A stretch of 64,000 bases of DNA from positions 16,584,001-16,648,000 of the forward strand of contig BSWB01000008.1 in assembly GCA_033239125.1 (NCBI GenBank), given 5' to 3'. The number at the start of each line of letters is the position of its first letter. Position 1 is the first letter of the stretch. The stretch is from Fagopyrum homotropicum (lineage: Eukaryota; Streptophyta; Magnoliopsida; Caryophyllales; Polygonaceae). Position numbers and translations under genes: made by a program. This document shows, one piece after another, positions 45,878 to 57,702 of this stretch. Below the pieces are notes generated by a model. That model did no database searches and was not told the DNA's origin. It saw nothing but the letters and a program-made list of their open reading frames with translations.

Positions 45878-47206
45878 CTAAGATGGGTCAAACGGGTACC
45901 CCATGATATACTGAAACTGAATCTCAGCCATCCTGTGCTGGTAGTGCAGTCTCTCCTGCATCTCTCTCATGTCTAGGGATAAGGCGGCGTAGGAATCTAT
46001 CACCTGGTCCGTCAGATCATCAATCCGGCGGTGAGCGACTGGATCCCTCTGTCTGCGTACCCTACGCCTGGCTGGACGTGATGGTGTTGCAGCTGGCTCC
46101 TCCTCTGTCTCGTCGTCGTCCAGATCGACGACCGGCACACTAGTCCCAGCTGTATCCGTACCTGTGTCCATGGCAGCACCGCCATCCTCATCCTCATCCT
46201 CCTGCTCCTCAGCCTCATCATCCTTATCCTGTCCCTGAGCTGTTGTATCTCTGGCGTCCTCCATAAGCAGAATCCATGCGGTGTGCCAGTAATGCGGGTC
46301 ATAGACGGAGAACTGAGCTGGCCACCTAATACCCTGAGGTGCAGTCTGCTCCCAGGGCATCGCCACATACGGCGTAGTAAGCCCGCGAGGAACCAATATC
46401 CTCCTAGTGATCATCTCCTGCAGCCCGAGCGGCTTGGCAGCCGCCACCATAGTACACGCACTCAGATCCAGGTCCATGTAACTCGCAATGTGAGTCACTA
46501 TCCCTCCGCAACAGATATCTCCCTTCGCATTCGCCTTGATCCTGTGCAAATCCTCCGCCAGCATCACTCCAAAATCCGGAACTCCTCTTGTCACCATATA
46601 GTAAAGACTCAACAGCTCACCTTGTCTAATCTTCTGGGGCGTCTCAGTACGCGCCAGAAGAGTCTCGCTAAAAATCCGGTGAGCAAGTCTAAAAGCTAGG
46701 TGGAAGATAATCCGCTCCCTAGAGTCTCCAGGTCTCCACCTGTCAGCATGCTCAACTACATGAGCTATCTGTCCCCAAAACTCTCGAGCTACGGCTCGAG
46801 AAGGAAAATCAGCAACTGTGGGGGCCGGGAAGCCGAAAATGTCCCTCCAGTGGTCCATAGGAACTAGATAGTTCCGGTTCATCAACCGGTACTTGATGGC
46901 ACGCTCTGTAGGCAAATAAGTGACGGAGCTAACAAACTCCAAGGTTGGCTCAAGATAGGCTGGAGCTCTAATCTCAGTAAACTGCTCCAGCCCCACCATA
47001 GATAACATCCGCCTCAGATCATCATCCACATGGAGGCAGTCAAATGCAGAAATGTCCAGAAACCGTGGTACAACCACTAGACGTGCCGCTATGCGGTCAT
47101 AGTCTACCTGGTGATGCTCATAGATCACCGGTATAGAGCGGCGTGAAGAAGAAGCAGGAGAAGGAGAGGATCTATCTCTCAAAACTAGGTGCCTGTCAGA
47201 ACTCAT
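45878..47206 (-). CDS. Athila-type third ORF protein of element G, intact
   Basis: Uninterrupted 442 codons, starting MSSDRHLVLRD. The core shares with A the segments TETPQKI, a GGIVTHIA box, SACT and PLGLQEMITR, at the same spacing. A strongly acidic stretch (about 315-370) is followed by an Arg-rich segment (about 375-395) and a helical C-terminus (about 400-430). No signal peptide or membrane segment is evident. It is intact although gag-pol of the same element is broken; with about 3% LTR divergence, chance survival or recent selection are both possible. Function unknown. Confidence 0.85.
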   Translation of the reverse strand: MSSDRHLVLRDRSSPSPASSSRRSIPVIYEHHQVDYDRIAARLVVVPRFLDISAFDCLHVDDDLRRMLSMVGLEQFTEIRAPAYLEPTLEFVSSVTYLPTERAIKYRLMNRNYLVPMDHWRDIFGFPAPTVADFPSRAVAREFWGQIAHVVEHADRWRPGDSRERIIFHLAFRLAHRIFSETLLARTETPQKIRQGELLSLYYMVTRGVPDFGVMLAEDLHRIKANAKGDICCGGIVTHIASYMDLDLSACTMVAAAKPLGLQEMITRRILVPRGLTTPYVAMPWEQTAPQGIRWPAQFSVYDPHYWHTAWILLMEDARDTTAQGQDKDDEAEEQEDEDEDGGAAMDTGTDTAGTSVPVVDLDDDETEEEPAATPSRPARRRVRRQRDPVAHRRIDDLTDQVIDSYAALSLDMREMQERLHYQHRMAEIQFQYIMGYPFDPS

Positions 47207-48034
47207 CTTTTTCTCCCACTGTTAGACCACCTCGGTCACTCTGACAACTCTCAAGAACACCTCGGCCGAGGCACAGGCCGACTGGACCGAGGCAAAGTTC
47301 TGTTCGATCTTAACTCTCAGAAATCCAGTTCTTTCCCCTAATATCACTACCAATGATTCCTATGGGGTACTTAATCCTTTTCCAGCACAATGCAAGGGCA
47401 ACCAAAGCCCAATTTGATGAATAATAGTGAAGGAGAGAGTTTTAGGGTTTTTTTCGAATTAGCCTTGATTTGGCCAATTTGGAGTGTTTTCGTTGCAGAT
47501 TGTTGCTTGCAAACTGATCCTCTACCCTTTCTTTGCAGTTTGGAAGCGAGAATCGTCGAAAACGATCGAAAAACGAAGAAGCGAGACGAGATGTGCGCCG
47601 CGGTCGAGAATGTGAGAGAGGGAAGAGAGAGAAATCAATCTCCCTTTTATACCCTTTTCTGGAACTGCTGTCACCTCGGTCGAGATGGTCTCGACTGGAC
47701 CGAGATGGTACGGACTGAGGTGGATCTTCAGTAACCCTAGTCGCCTCGGTTGATCAAGAATCATCTCGGTCGAGGTGCTGTGACAGCAACCAAGATGTGT
47801 CTCAGTCAGACTCCGTCTTCTCAAATTCTCGAACTTCTGTCCTTCCAGTGTTGCTCCTGGGTTGTATTCCTTCCTTAGATATTACCTGTTGTTTGTCTAG
47901 AACGCCAAAAACAAAGCAAAGCAAAAGAAAACTATCTAAAGCTAGACTAGAAAAAAAGGAAAAGAAAGCAATACCTTAGGTTGCCTCCCAATAAGCGCTT
48001 GATTTAAGGTCGCTAGCTGGACCATACGACATCC
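47207..48034 (-). other. Spacer between pol and third ORF of element G
   Basis: Holds CCTCGGTCGAGA-type dyads (47674-47685 and near 47764-47775) and, directly after the pol stop, the GGGAGGCAACC motif (about 47979-47989), as in A and D. The short ORFs seen here are dyad-containing leader sequence, not genes. Confidence 0.6.
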
Positions 48035-51000
48035 CTAAACAAGGTAAAGTGGTGCAACCTCCTCAACTGGGACTTCCGGTTTGTATTTCTTAAGTCTATG
48101 ACCATTGACCTTGAAGCTTCCACTTGTTTCTCCCCAAATCTCAACTACACCATAAGGGAAAACATGTTTCACAACATAAGGTCCGGTCCATCTAGATTTC
48201 AACTTACCTGGAAAGAGGCGGAGGTGGGAGTTGAAGAGTAGAACTAAGTCTCCTTCTTTGAGCTCCTTAGGGATGATACGCTTGTCATGCCATTTCTTCG
48301 TCCTTTCTTTATAGATCTTGGCATTCTCATAAGCGTTCAAACGCAGCTCCTCCAGCTCATTGATATCCAATAGCCGCTTCTCACCGGCTTCCTTGATGTC
48401 GAAGTTCAACCATTTGATTCCCCAATATGCCTTGTATTCTAACTCAACGGGCAAATGATAAGACTTCCCATATACCAAATTATAAGGGGTGGTACCAATG
48501 GGAGTCTTGAATGCGGTCCTGTAAGCCCAAAGAGCGTCGTCCAACTTCATGGACCAATCCTTCCTCGTCCTAGAGACGGTCTTCTCCAAAATTGCTTTAA
48601 CTTCTCTATTTGAGATCTCGACCTGTCCACTAGTTTGAGGGTGATAAGGGGTTGCTACCTTGTGGGTGACCCCATACTTCGATAGAAGTGCCTTAAACTT
48701 TCGGTTGATGAAATGCGTCCCTCCATCGCTGATGATGATGCGTGGAGTCCCAAAACGTGGAAAGATAGTCCTGTAAAAGAACTTCACAACCACCATGGCA
48801 TCATTAGTGGGAGAGGCAATGGCTTCAACCCATCTAGAGACGTAGTCGACAGCTAGGAGAATGTAGAGGTTTCCTCCGGATGTCGGGAAAGGTCCCATGA
48901 AATCTACTCCCCATACATCAAAGATCTCAACCTCCTGTATGTTATTGAGTGGCATCTCGTTCCTCCTAGATAAGTTCCCTGTTCTTTGGCATGCATCACA
49001 AGAGACAACAAACGATTGCACATCTTTAAATAATGTAGGCCAAAAATAACCGGAACGTAATACCTTTGCGCACGTTTTGTGAGTGCAAGCATGCCCTCCA
49101 CAAGGAAGTGAGTGACAATGCCGTATAACACTAGTAACTTCATCTTCCGGAATGCATCTTCGAAGCATCCCATCCGGACCTCTCTTGAATAGCAGCGGTT
49201 CATCCTAGTAGTAATGGCGTACATCCTTGAAGAATTTCTTCCTTTGAGCATATGTCAATCCGGGTGGTATTTCCTAGCAAACAAGATAATTAACGATGTC
49301 AGCATACCAAGGTCCTTTATTATCAGAAATTTGGTGGAGAGAGTGTTCCACCAACTGAGGATGAATGTCAGAAAAAGGAGTAAGAAGTTTGTTATTCTCA
49401 GTTGACATCATCTCGCTTTCAACCTCGGTCGAGGTCGAGAGAGGGTGACCGAGATGTTCTTCAGTCAAGAACACCTCGCTTGGTCCAGAAGGTGCCTCGG
49501 TCGAGGTACTGCAATTGGGACCGAAACTGGAGATCTTCTTCTCCTGGATTAGTTTCTCAATCTTAGCTCCTGGATCTTCTTCCAGCGCCTTTAAGCTCCG
49601 TATATCTGCATCACAAGAAGCATCTATACCTTCCTCCATTAAGCTAAAACTAATGACTTTTTCAAGTGGGTCTTTAATAAGGATAGAGCTCACCAATTCT
49701 CTTGATTCTTCTTCATCATAGATGTTGAAGATATCATCTCCTAGTTGCTCTCCCTTCATTGCCGCAAGTAATGTAAACTCCACTTCATCTCCGCCAATGT
49801 TGAATTTTAACTTGGCGTTCTTACAATCCACATTGCAAGAATGATAGGAACGAGATAATCTGCGGGAATGTCAAGTACAATAAAGTCTATAGGTAAATAG
49901 AAGTTACCTAACTTAACCGGAACATCTTCCAAAATGCCCACGGGATGGGTAATGGAGCGGTCCGCCATGTATAATCGTATCTTCACCGGCTTGGGCTCTC
50001 CAAGTCCGATCCTAACACATAGCTCCAGCGGGATGATGCTCACGCTGGCTCCTAGATCACACAATGCTTCACAAGTGACATCCCCAACTTGAATGGGAAT
50101 GCAAAATGAGCCGGGATCTCTCAACTTGGGTGGTATCTTCTCCTTCATGATTTGAATGAGCTCCGAGGATTTAGATGTCATCCTTACTTCACCAAAGTCT
50201 CCCAACTTCCTCTTCCTTGATAGAATTTCTTTCAAGAACTTCCCATATGCGGGCATCCCTAGAATAGCATCAAGGAAAGGGATATTAATGTGTAGTTTAT
50301 TTATCAAGTCAAGGAACTTACCAAAATGCTTGTCTAGGTGTGCTCTGGCCCTTGATTGGGGGAATGGAAGTGGTGGTTTATATGCAGGAGGCGGAACATA
50401 AACTTCAGATTTCTCCTCCGCTTTCTATGGCTCCACCTCGGTTTGCACCTCGGCCGAAGTGTTCTTCGACTGTGCCTGGACCGAGGTGGTCTTCGTCTGT
50501 ACTGGCATCGACCGAGGCACTGGATCTGTAGTCTTCAGTCCACTTCTCGTCGTTATTGCCATGATCTATCCCTTGGGGTTGCTTTCCGTCCTTGTTGGAA
50601 GCTTGCCTGGATCTCTTGGCGCTTCATTCGCCTTGTTAAAGAATTGTTGTTATAAGGCTTTTTGTGCCTTCGAAAATGAAGTCATGGACATCTCCATAGA
50701 GTTGAGCTTGATCAAGATGGCCTCCAACACCACATCTTTCTTTTCCGGCTGGGACGAACTTGATCCTTGCTCCTGGCTCTTCAATGGAGTAGAAGAAGAA
50801 GAAGAGAGGAAAGGATTAGAGGAGTCATTCGAATTGGAGTTAGAGTAAGGGTTACCCGAATTTTGATTGTTCGCCCTCCAATTATTGCTGTTGGATCCTC
50901 TATTGTTGTTGTAGTTGTTGTTTCGGGAACCGTTGTTGTTTTTCGGTACCCATTGTTGTTCCTCAAGCCATGATATCCTTCATCTTCTTTCTTGGTTTGA

Positions 51001-52040
51001 GCAACCAAAAGTTCCTTCAATTGTTTCACATCATTCTTCAAAGAGGTGAGTTGATCATTGTTTGGTGGAGCTTCTTGAAAGTTAACTCTTTTAACTCCAC
51101 CTTCAGCTCCTTGGTGGGAGTATTTCTCCATGTGCAAAGCTTGCTTCTCTATGAACTCCCAAGCTTCGTCAATCGGCATGTCCATGAATGTGCCGGCGGA
51201 TAGTATTTGAAGGTTGAACTGGGTGTTGCCGTCCAGTCCCTTGAAGTATATCTCCAACAACTCTATCTTTGGAATCCCATGATGTGGGCAATCCAAAAGA
51301 ATGTCTTTAAATCTCTCCCATGACTTGGACAAACTCTCTTTGTCCTTCATGATGAATGCATTGATTTTCCCTCTCATTTCAACAGTTTTAGAGGGTGGGG
51401 GGAAGAATTTAGTCAAGAACTCCATCGTCATCTCCTCCCAAGTATTGATTTTTCCTAGAGGAAGAGATTGATACCAAGTAAGCGCTCTATCTTTCAAAGA
51501 GAAGTAGAAAGGCCTTAGCTTGTAATTGTTGTTTTCCTGCCTTGAAGGTCTCAAGGTCTCCATCAAGATCTCATAGTTTTGTAGATGTTGATGCGGCGAC
51601 TCCCTCTCTAACCCTCCAAACTGGCATTGGCGAATCATGGAAATAACTTGCGGTCGAAGCTCATATTCATGGTCCGCTACATCACCTAGGTTGACTCCTG
51701 GACGCCTCAGTTGCTGATTGGGGTCCATCCTCTGACCTAGGGTCTGTGGAATACCTGCAAAAAGAGCATCTCGGACTGGTATCCGAGGTGGAAGTATCTC
51801 GGCCAGGGCAGCTGGATCCTGCCTCGGTCGAGGAGCTGGAGCTGGTCGAGGTAGATATTGGTCCCGTAAAGTCGCCATATCTGCTTCGATTACTTCCGTT
51901 CTTGCGCGATGTTCTTCCTTTTCCAGTCGCAATTCTTCTTTACTGTGGTGTAGTTGTTCCAATGCCTCCTTTAATTCGGCCTCAAGATCGCGATTCTCTT
52001 GATTGGCCATTTTCGCTTCTTTCAAGCGTCTTTTGTATGT
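48035..52040 (-). pseudogene. gag-pol: Element G gag-pol remnant lacking RT and RNase H
   Basis: Read right to left: Gag domain (about 52025-51100), Asn-rich region with a frameshift (near 50970), stops in the following region, aspartic protease (DLGAS Asp at 50056-50058), a frameshifting deletion just after the protease core (near 49830), then a linker that passes straight into the segment preceding integrase near 49395. About 1.6 kb corresponding to RT and RNase H in A is missing, and the joint keeps the frame. Integrase follows with its HHCC and DDE regions and the GPF-like end, interrupted by TAG at 49274-49276 and 49205-49207. Dyads within coding sequence lie at 49423, 49495 and 51822. 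The first 18 codons lie on the far side of H (57573-57520). Confidence 0.88.
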
Positions 52041-52045
52041 CTTTT
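52041..52045. repeat. Target-site duplication of element H, left copy (CTTTT)
   Basis: CTTTT immediately before TGTTAGCATG; the right copy is 57520-57524. Confidence 0.95.
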
Positions 52046-53812
52046 TGTTAGCATGAAATATTGTGATATTTTAGGCACGTTTTCTAAACGTATTTGATTC
52101 ATATTGATAGTCTTTGATTGAACTTTGCTGCATATGTGAGCTAGTATTACCTATATTGTCGATATGGATGTCTACACTAGTTCTATGTTGATTATAGGTG
52201 ATTTGGAGCTATTTCCGAACGGAATCGAGCAAAGGAGAGTTGATTTGATATGTCCATAGATTGAGGACATTCTTAGGAAGCAAATTGGAGTTTTAGCTTG
52301 AGGAATGCACGAGGCTAGGGAAGAATCACGTTCTTGCCCTAAACCACGCTCTAAAATACGGCCGTACTACGAACCACGTTCAGTTCCACGGCCGTGGAAC
52401 CCTGCAAGAGAGGCGTGATGCATTCCAGTAACTTACACGTCCGTGGAATACATGGTACAAACCGTATTTATATCCACGCTCTAAATTACGGTCGTGGAAC
52501 ACTTCCACGACCGTGATCTTGGCGAATCTTTTCGCCACACTTTGAAGCCACGATCTTTTAAAGATTGGGCCGGGCCGACATTTTGCCCTGCACTATAAAA
52601 AGACGGACGAAGCAAGATTCCGTCATCTTTGCTTAGGGGGAATTTTGGCAATCCACATTCTATCAACGCATAGGCCGGCTACACTTCGTTTAGCCTTGCT
52701 TGGAAGCATCGACATCTCTTTGGAGATTGAAGTTCGTGTTTGGGAATTGCCCTAATCTCGCACTTTTGGTGGAGATTGCTGTTGAGATCTCCGGATTGGC
52801 GGAAGATCGAAGTTTTTGGAAGATTTTGCAAGAAGATCTCTCTTCTTGTTTAGGTTTGATTTGGAAAACGGATTGACATCCCGTTTTCCCTTCTTTCCTA
52901 AGGTTGTGATTGTTTGTTTTACTTTGAATCCTTTGACAATACTTGTTCTCTTTGTGACTTTGAGATTAGTTTGAAGATTATTGAAAGTTCTTGAAAGTTT
53001 TCATCTTTCTATCTTTTAATTCTTAAATTGATATCAACATGACTGCTATTGGCTAAAAACCCTTAACAATTCTAAGGTGAAGGGTTGATAGTTGTGGCTT
53101 AGATGATGATAGATCGATCGTAAACAGATTAGACCCTGAGAGTTAGAGAGAATCGCCGACAACCCTAAATTACGGCCTGTTCTTGAGTCCACGGCCGTGG
53201 AATCTCAAGAACTAACCGTAATTTCCCTTAAGTCTACGAACTTGCTTTTACTTTAATCCAAAGTTAAAGATTTGCTTTAACTTAGTTTAGACTTGTCTTT
53301 TCTAGGTGGTAGTGAAGCCTCAACAACCTCTACCTCGATTGTGAGTGTCACAACCTCAATCGGTTAAGTTAGTCTTGATCCTTGGGTTACAAGTTTGGGT
53401 ATTTGACACTAATTCTCACCTTTAGAACCTTTCTATATTGAGCCTCAACAACCTGTATAGAGAGTGCCTTGTAGGTGAGTTACATAAGGTTTTTGGAACT
53501 TCACCGTACGATTACCTTACATTAGTATACCTTTGCATATCTCAACTCTGTCTTTATATCATTAGTACATCTTGAGTCGATTGCCACAGCTGGATACTTG
53601 GATCTTTAGGATTGTTGTTTTCCCAATATATTTGCAAACTCTCATATTTATTCGCTTGATAACTTGCAATCGGATTTGTTCCCACCCAAATCCCTGTGTT
53701 CGATACTCTGGAATTCTTGCTTAGCTACGTCGATCCGTACACTTCGGGTTTGCTGCTTGATTCTAGTTTTATAAATTTAAAGCTTATTTGCACACACCTT
53801 TAGGGGCGAACA
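52046..53812 (+). repeat. 5' LTR of element H (1767 bp)
   Basis: TGTTAGCATG to GGGGCGAACA. Dyads at 52386-52397, a cluster at about 52438-52520, and a 56-bp nested palindrome at 53168-53223 centred on CCACGGCCGTGG (53189-53200). Confidence 0.96.
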
Positions 53813-53818
53813 AGTTTT

Positions 53819-53836
53819 TGGCGCCGTTGCCGGGGA
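53819..53836 (+). other. Primer binding site of element H (tRNA-Asp)
   Basis: TGGCGCCGTTGCCGGGGA, six bases after the LTR, identical to that of A. Confidence 0.95.
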
Positions 53837-53913
53837 TTTGGTTTCGGCCGAATCCGGTGGCTGGTTGTCAAGCTTGGGAGCTTGCTCTCGTTATTTGATA
53901 TTGCTTTGAGTGC

Positions 53914-54105
53914 ATGCGCAGGTCTAGGAACACCGAAGATCTCTTATCTCTTGATCAAGAGCTAGAGAAAACCTTGAGGCAAAAGCGCAAGGAAAAGAAG
54001 ATGGCCGAAGAACACGAACGTGATCTTCAAACGGAATTGGCGGAGAAGGAAGCTCAACTCCGATGGAACGATACTCTGAAAAGAAGATGCGATACTCTGG
54101 AATGA
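53914..54105 (+). pseudogene. gag: Element H gag fragment (N-terminal about 55 codons)
   Basis: Starts MRRSRNTEDLL and follows the A Gag N-terminus through the coiled-coil region to RWND, then enters scrambled junction sequence and stops at 54103-54105. It could make a 63-residue peptide with the Gag coiled-coil helix but no Gag domain. Confidence 0.85.
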
Positions 54106-54121
54106 TATGCTTATCATGCCA
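54069..54121. other. Deletion junction with inverted filler in element H
   Basis: CGATACTCTG occurs twice (54069-54078, 54090-54099). Bases 54099-54121 are a 23-nt reverse-complement copy of the pol segment encoding WHDKHIIP near the integrase end (3774-3796 in A). The third ORF resumes directly after. Patchwork of this kind fits template switching during reverse transcription or end-joining repair. Confidence 0.85.
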
Positions 54122-54406
54122 CCTCCTTGGTCCACGGAGCAGCCAACAGCACCAGCACCACCACCAGCACCAGCACCATCCGATGCCCCTGCATGGTACA
54201 GTCACGCCCCGGGATGGTACGAGCAGATGCCGGATTGGGATACCGGACTTTCAGAGAGAGTTGGAGCGTTGGAGATCCGGGCGGATGCTAGAGACGGGCG
54301 CTTAGACGACCTTGACCACATGATGAGGGACGTCTACCGCCAGCAGTTTGGGCGGTTCTATGATCCGAGTTTCTCTCCATTCCCACCTCCGCCGGCGCCG
54401 CAGTGA
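54122..54406 (+). pseudogene. Element H third-ORF C-terminus (about 94 codons)
   Basis: Matches the A third ORF from the Pro/Ala-rich region through the C-terminal helix (SERVGALEIRADARDGRLDD) to the final PAPQ and stop. The conserved core and start codon are deleted. Confidence 0.85.
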
Positions 54407-55752
54407 TTAGATGCATGACCGTTCGTTTTAGACATTCCCGCCACCACTTTGTGAGTTTCTTTTTCTTTTCTTTCTTTTCTTTCTTTCTTCTGAACATTAG
54501 GGACAATGTTCGTCCTAAGTATGGGTTGGGATGTACTAAAAAGTTGTAATAACTCTACTTACTATGTTCGCTTTCAATTGAGACTATCGTTGCATGTTCA
54601 TTATGTGTTGCACGTTTCCTTATTGCATTGCATGAAAAATAACTTGAAAAACCCATAAAAATTGAAAAATTTTGAAAATTTTTGAGCTTCTAACAAATTG
54701 AGATGATTTCTATGATAATCACTACTTGTGAATTGAGTTTGATGACAATTGCATGCTTAAAAGGATTGTGAATCGAAAAGAATTTGAATGAATGAATTTC
54801 ACCTCTTTTGCAAGTTTTATAATGTGAAAATGTTACCTAAATCATGCTATGGAATTGAAGTTGAAATCACGTTATAAGTTCCTATACTTCTTGTTGAAAT
54901 GATTAAGGCAATTCGATACTTTCTTTCTTCTTTCTTTGATCATCTAGCTCCTCATTGAAATATTAGCCTCCTTTACCTATCCGGGAATTTGGAGAAGTGA
55001 ATGAGAAAAAGGCATGTTTGATGTGGGAGGGCCATGAGAGCAATTATTTGCAATCAATTGAATAGAAAGAAATTTTAGGTTTGGGGAAGTCAATCATGAC
55101 GATGAGTAACTCGGCACCATTCACATAGCCGGGTGTTTGTGTCTTGCCAAAGTCGGATTGAGCGATATTCCTAGCGGATTATGGTATGTGCGCTAAGGGT
55201 TTGAGGCATCTCTTGAAAAATTGAGAAACGCCAATCTCCTAGGCTTCGGTTTTTGTGCACCTCTGTCCATAACTCCAAAAGTAAAGTCGAAAAATGAAAA
55301 GAAGAGAGCGAAGCTCTAAGTTGAAGTGTTGCGGGAACCGCATAAGAAGAAGAAGGTAGTTGTCCACTTTCCCGGATTTATGCACCACTTTCCCTTAAAG
55401 TTTTCCCTTCCCTTCCATATTCTAGACCTTTTCTTTGAAAGTCCTTAAGATCAAAAGAATGTTATATGACTTGGTGATCTAAATTGAAGATTCTTGTGAT
55501 TGATTTTGATAATGTTTGAAGGTTATAATGCTTGTTTAGAAGTTAAGTTGGTTCATGACTTTTCTTTGCCTTTCACTCTTTAATTAAGTGTGTGAAAGTT
55601 TGATAAACGATTGAAGCAAGGTTTGAGAATGATCTATTCTTTAGAAGTCACATTCATCCAAAGGAAGGTACACATATTTCATCCTAACTCTTGTTTAAAG
55701 CTTTTTGAAAGACCTTGCTTAGGGACAAGCAAGTCTTAAGTATGGGGTTATT
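54407..55752 (+). other. 3' UTR of element H
   Basis: Contains AAGTATGGGT (54517-54526), the conserved block (about 55080-55265), hairpin AGAGC-GAA-GCTCT (55305-55317) and the polypurine tract ending AAGTATGGGGTTATT before the LTR. No ORF. Confidence 0.75.
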
Positions 55753-57519
55753 TGTTAGCATGGAATATTGTGATATTTTAGGCACGTTTTCTAAACGTAT
55801 TTGATTCATATTGATAGTCTTTGATTGAACTTTGCTGCATATGTGAGCTAGTATTACCTATATTGTCGATATGGATGTCTACACTAGTTCTATGTTGATT
55901 ATAGGTGATTTGGAGCTATTTCCGAACGGAATCGAGCAAAGGAGAGTTGATTTGATATGTCCATAGATTGAGGACATTCTTAGGAAGCAAATTGGAGTTT
56001 TAGCTTGAGGAATGCACGAGGCTAGGGAAGAATCACGTTCTTGCCCTAAACCACGCTCTAAAATACGGCCGTACTACGAACCACGTTCAGTTCCACGGCC
56101 GTGGAACCCTGCAAGAGAGGCGTGATGCATTCCAGTAACTTACACGTCCGTGGAATACATGGTACAAACCGTATTTATATCCACGCTCTAAATTACGGTC
56201 GTGGAACACTTCCACGACCGTGATCTTGGCGAATCTTTTCGCCACACTTTGAAGCCACGATCTTTTAAAGATTGGGCCGGGCCGACATTTTGCCCTGCAC
56301 TATAAAAAGACGGACGAAGCAAGATTCCGTCATCTTTGCTTAGGGGGAATTTTGGCAATCCACATTCTATCAACGCATAGGCCGGCTACACTTCGTTTAG
56401 CCTTGCTTGGAAGCATCGACATCTCTTTGGAGATTGAAGTTCGTGTTTGGGAATTGCCCTAATCTCGCACTTTTGGTGGAGATTGCTGTTGAGATCTCCG
56501 GATTGGCGGAAGATCGAAGTTTTTGGAAGATTTTGCAAGAAGATCTCTCTTCTTGTTTAGGTTTGATTTGGAAAACGGATTGACATCCCGTTTTCCCTTC
56601 TTTCCTAAGGTTGTGATTGTTTGTTTTACTTTGAATCCTTTGACAATACTTGTTCTCTTTGTGACTTTGAGATTAGTTTGAAGATTATTGAAAGTTCTTG
56701 AAAGTTTTCATCTTTCTATCTTTTAATTCTTAAATTGATATCAACATGACTGTTATTGGCTAAAAACCCTTAACAATTCTAAGGTGAAGGGTTGATAGTT
56801 GTGGCTTAGATGATGATAGATCGATCGTAAACAGATTAGACCCTGAGAGTTAGAGAGAATCGCCGACAACCCTAAATTACGGCCTGTTCTTGAGTCCACG
56901 GCCGTGGAATCTCAAGAACTAACCGTAATTTCCCTTAAGTCTACGAACTTGCTTTTACTTTAATCCAAAGTTAAAGATTTGCTTTAACTTAGTTTAGACT
57001 TGTCTTTTCTAGGTGGTAGTGAAGCCTCAACAACCTCTACCTCGATTGTGAGTGTCACAACCTCAATCGGTTAAGTTAGTCTTGATCCTTGGGTTACAAG
57101 TTTGGGTATTTGACACTAATTCTCACCTTTAGAACCTTTCTATATTGAGCCTCAACAACCTGTATAGAGAGTGCCTTGTAGGTGAGTTACATAAGGTTTT
57201 TGGAACTTCACCGTACGATTACCTTACATTAGTATACCTTTGCATATCTCAACTCTGTCTTTATATCATTAGTACATCTTGAGTCGATTGCCACAGCTGG
57301 ATACTTGGATCTTTAGGATTGTTGTTTTCCCAATATATTTGCAAACTCTCATATTTATTCGCTTGATAACTTGCAATCGGATTTGTTCCCACCCAAATCC
57401 CTGTGTTCGATACTCTGGAATTCTTGCTTAGCTACGTCGATCCGTACACTCCGGGTTCGCTGCTTGATTCTAGTTTTATAAATTTAAAGCTTATTTGCAC
57501 ACACCTTTAGGGGCAAACA
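55753..57519 (+). repeat. 3' LTR of element H (1767 bp)
   Basis: Same length as the 5' LTR. The differences I see are near the first 12 bases, near 56755, two near 57452 and one in the last 6 bases (CAAACA instead of CGAACA). Dyads at 56093-56104 and 56896-56907. Confidence 0.96.
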
Positions 57520-57524
57520 CTTTT
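57520..57524. repeat. Target-site duplication of element H, right copy (CTTTT)
   Basis: Matches 52041-52045. Confidence 0.95.
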
Positions 57525-57573
57525 CTGGTTCGGGATCATAAACGATTTCCTTCCCAGCGCGGGTTCTTCGCAT
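57520..57573 (-). pseudogene. gag: First 18 codons of element G gag, separated by H
   Basis: The ATG at 57573-57571 begins MRRTRAGKE, similar to MRRSRNT in family 1, about 105 bp from the PBS. The frame runs exactly to the H insertion and continues in phase on the other side at 52040, so this is the true gag start of G. Confidence 0.85.
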
Positions 57574-57678
57574 AAACCAAAGAAAAAGAACCTGCGAAAG
57601 TCACTCAAGTAGAGTGGTTAGTAGAAACAGGGGCAAGCGCCCCGAAAGATCACCGCAACCGGCTCGGTCTAGACCAAG

Positions 57679-57696
57679 TCCCCGGCAACGGCGCCA
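57679..57696 (-). other. Primer binding site of element G (tRNA-Asp)
   Basis: Minus strand TGGCGCCGTTGCCGGGGA, six bases inside the 5' LTR. Confidence 0.94.
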
Positions 57697-57702
57697 AAAA
57701 CT

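Larger units (their letters stand above)
52046..57519 (+). mobile_element. Element H: young internally deleted family-1 element, TSD CTTTT
   Basis: 5474 bp: two 1767-bp LTRs, PBS, the first 60 or so gag codons, a deletion junction, the last 95 codons of the third ORF, and a full 3' UTR with its purine tract. It lies in codon 18 of G's gag. By eye I find about five differences between the LTRs (about 0.3%), the youngest insertion in the window with two LTRs. It keeps the cis parts an element needs but encodes no enzyme, so it must have been copied in trans or deleted after insertion. A is its closest relative here. Confidence 0.95.

Noticed and set aside
50340..50973. Plus-strand ORFs of 60-130 codons opposite G gag/protease
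   Set aside because: Shadows of minus-strand gag-pol; Ser/Val/Phe-rich runs are the complement of the Asn/Gln- and Lys/Glu-rich coding strand.
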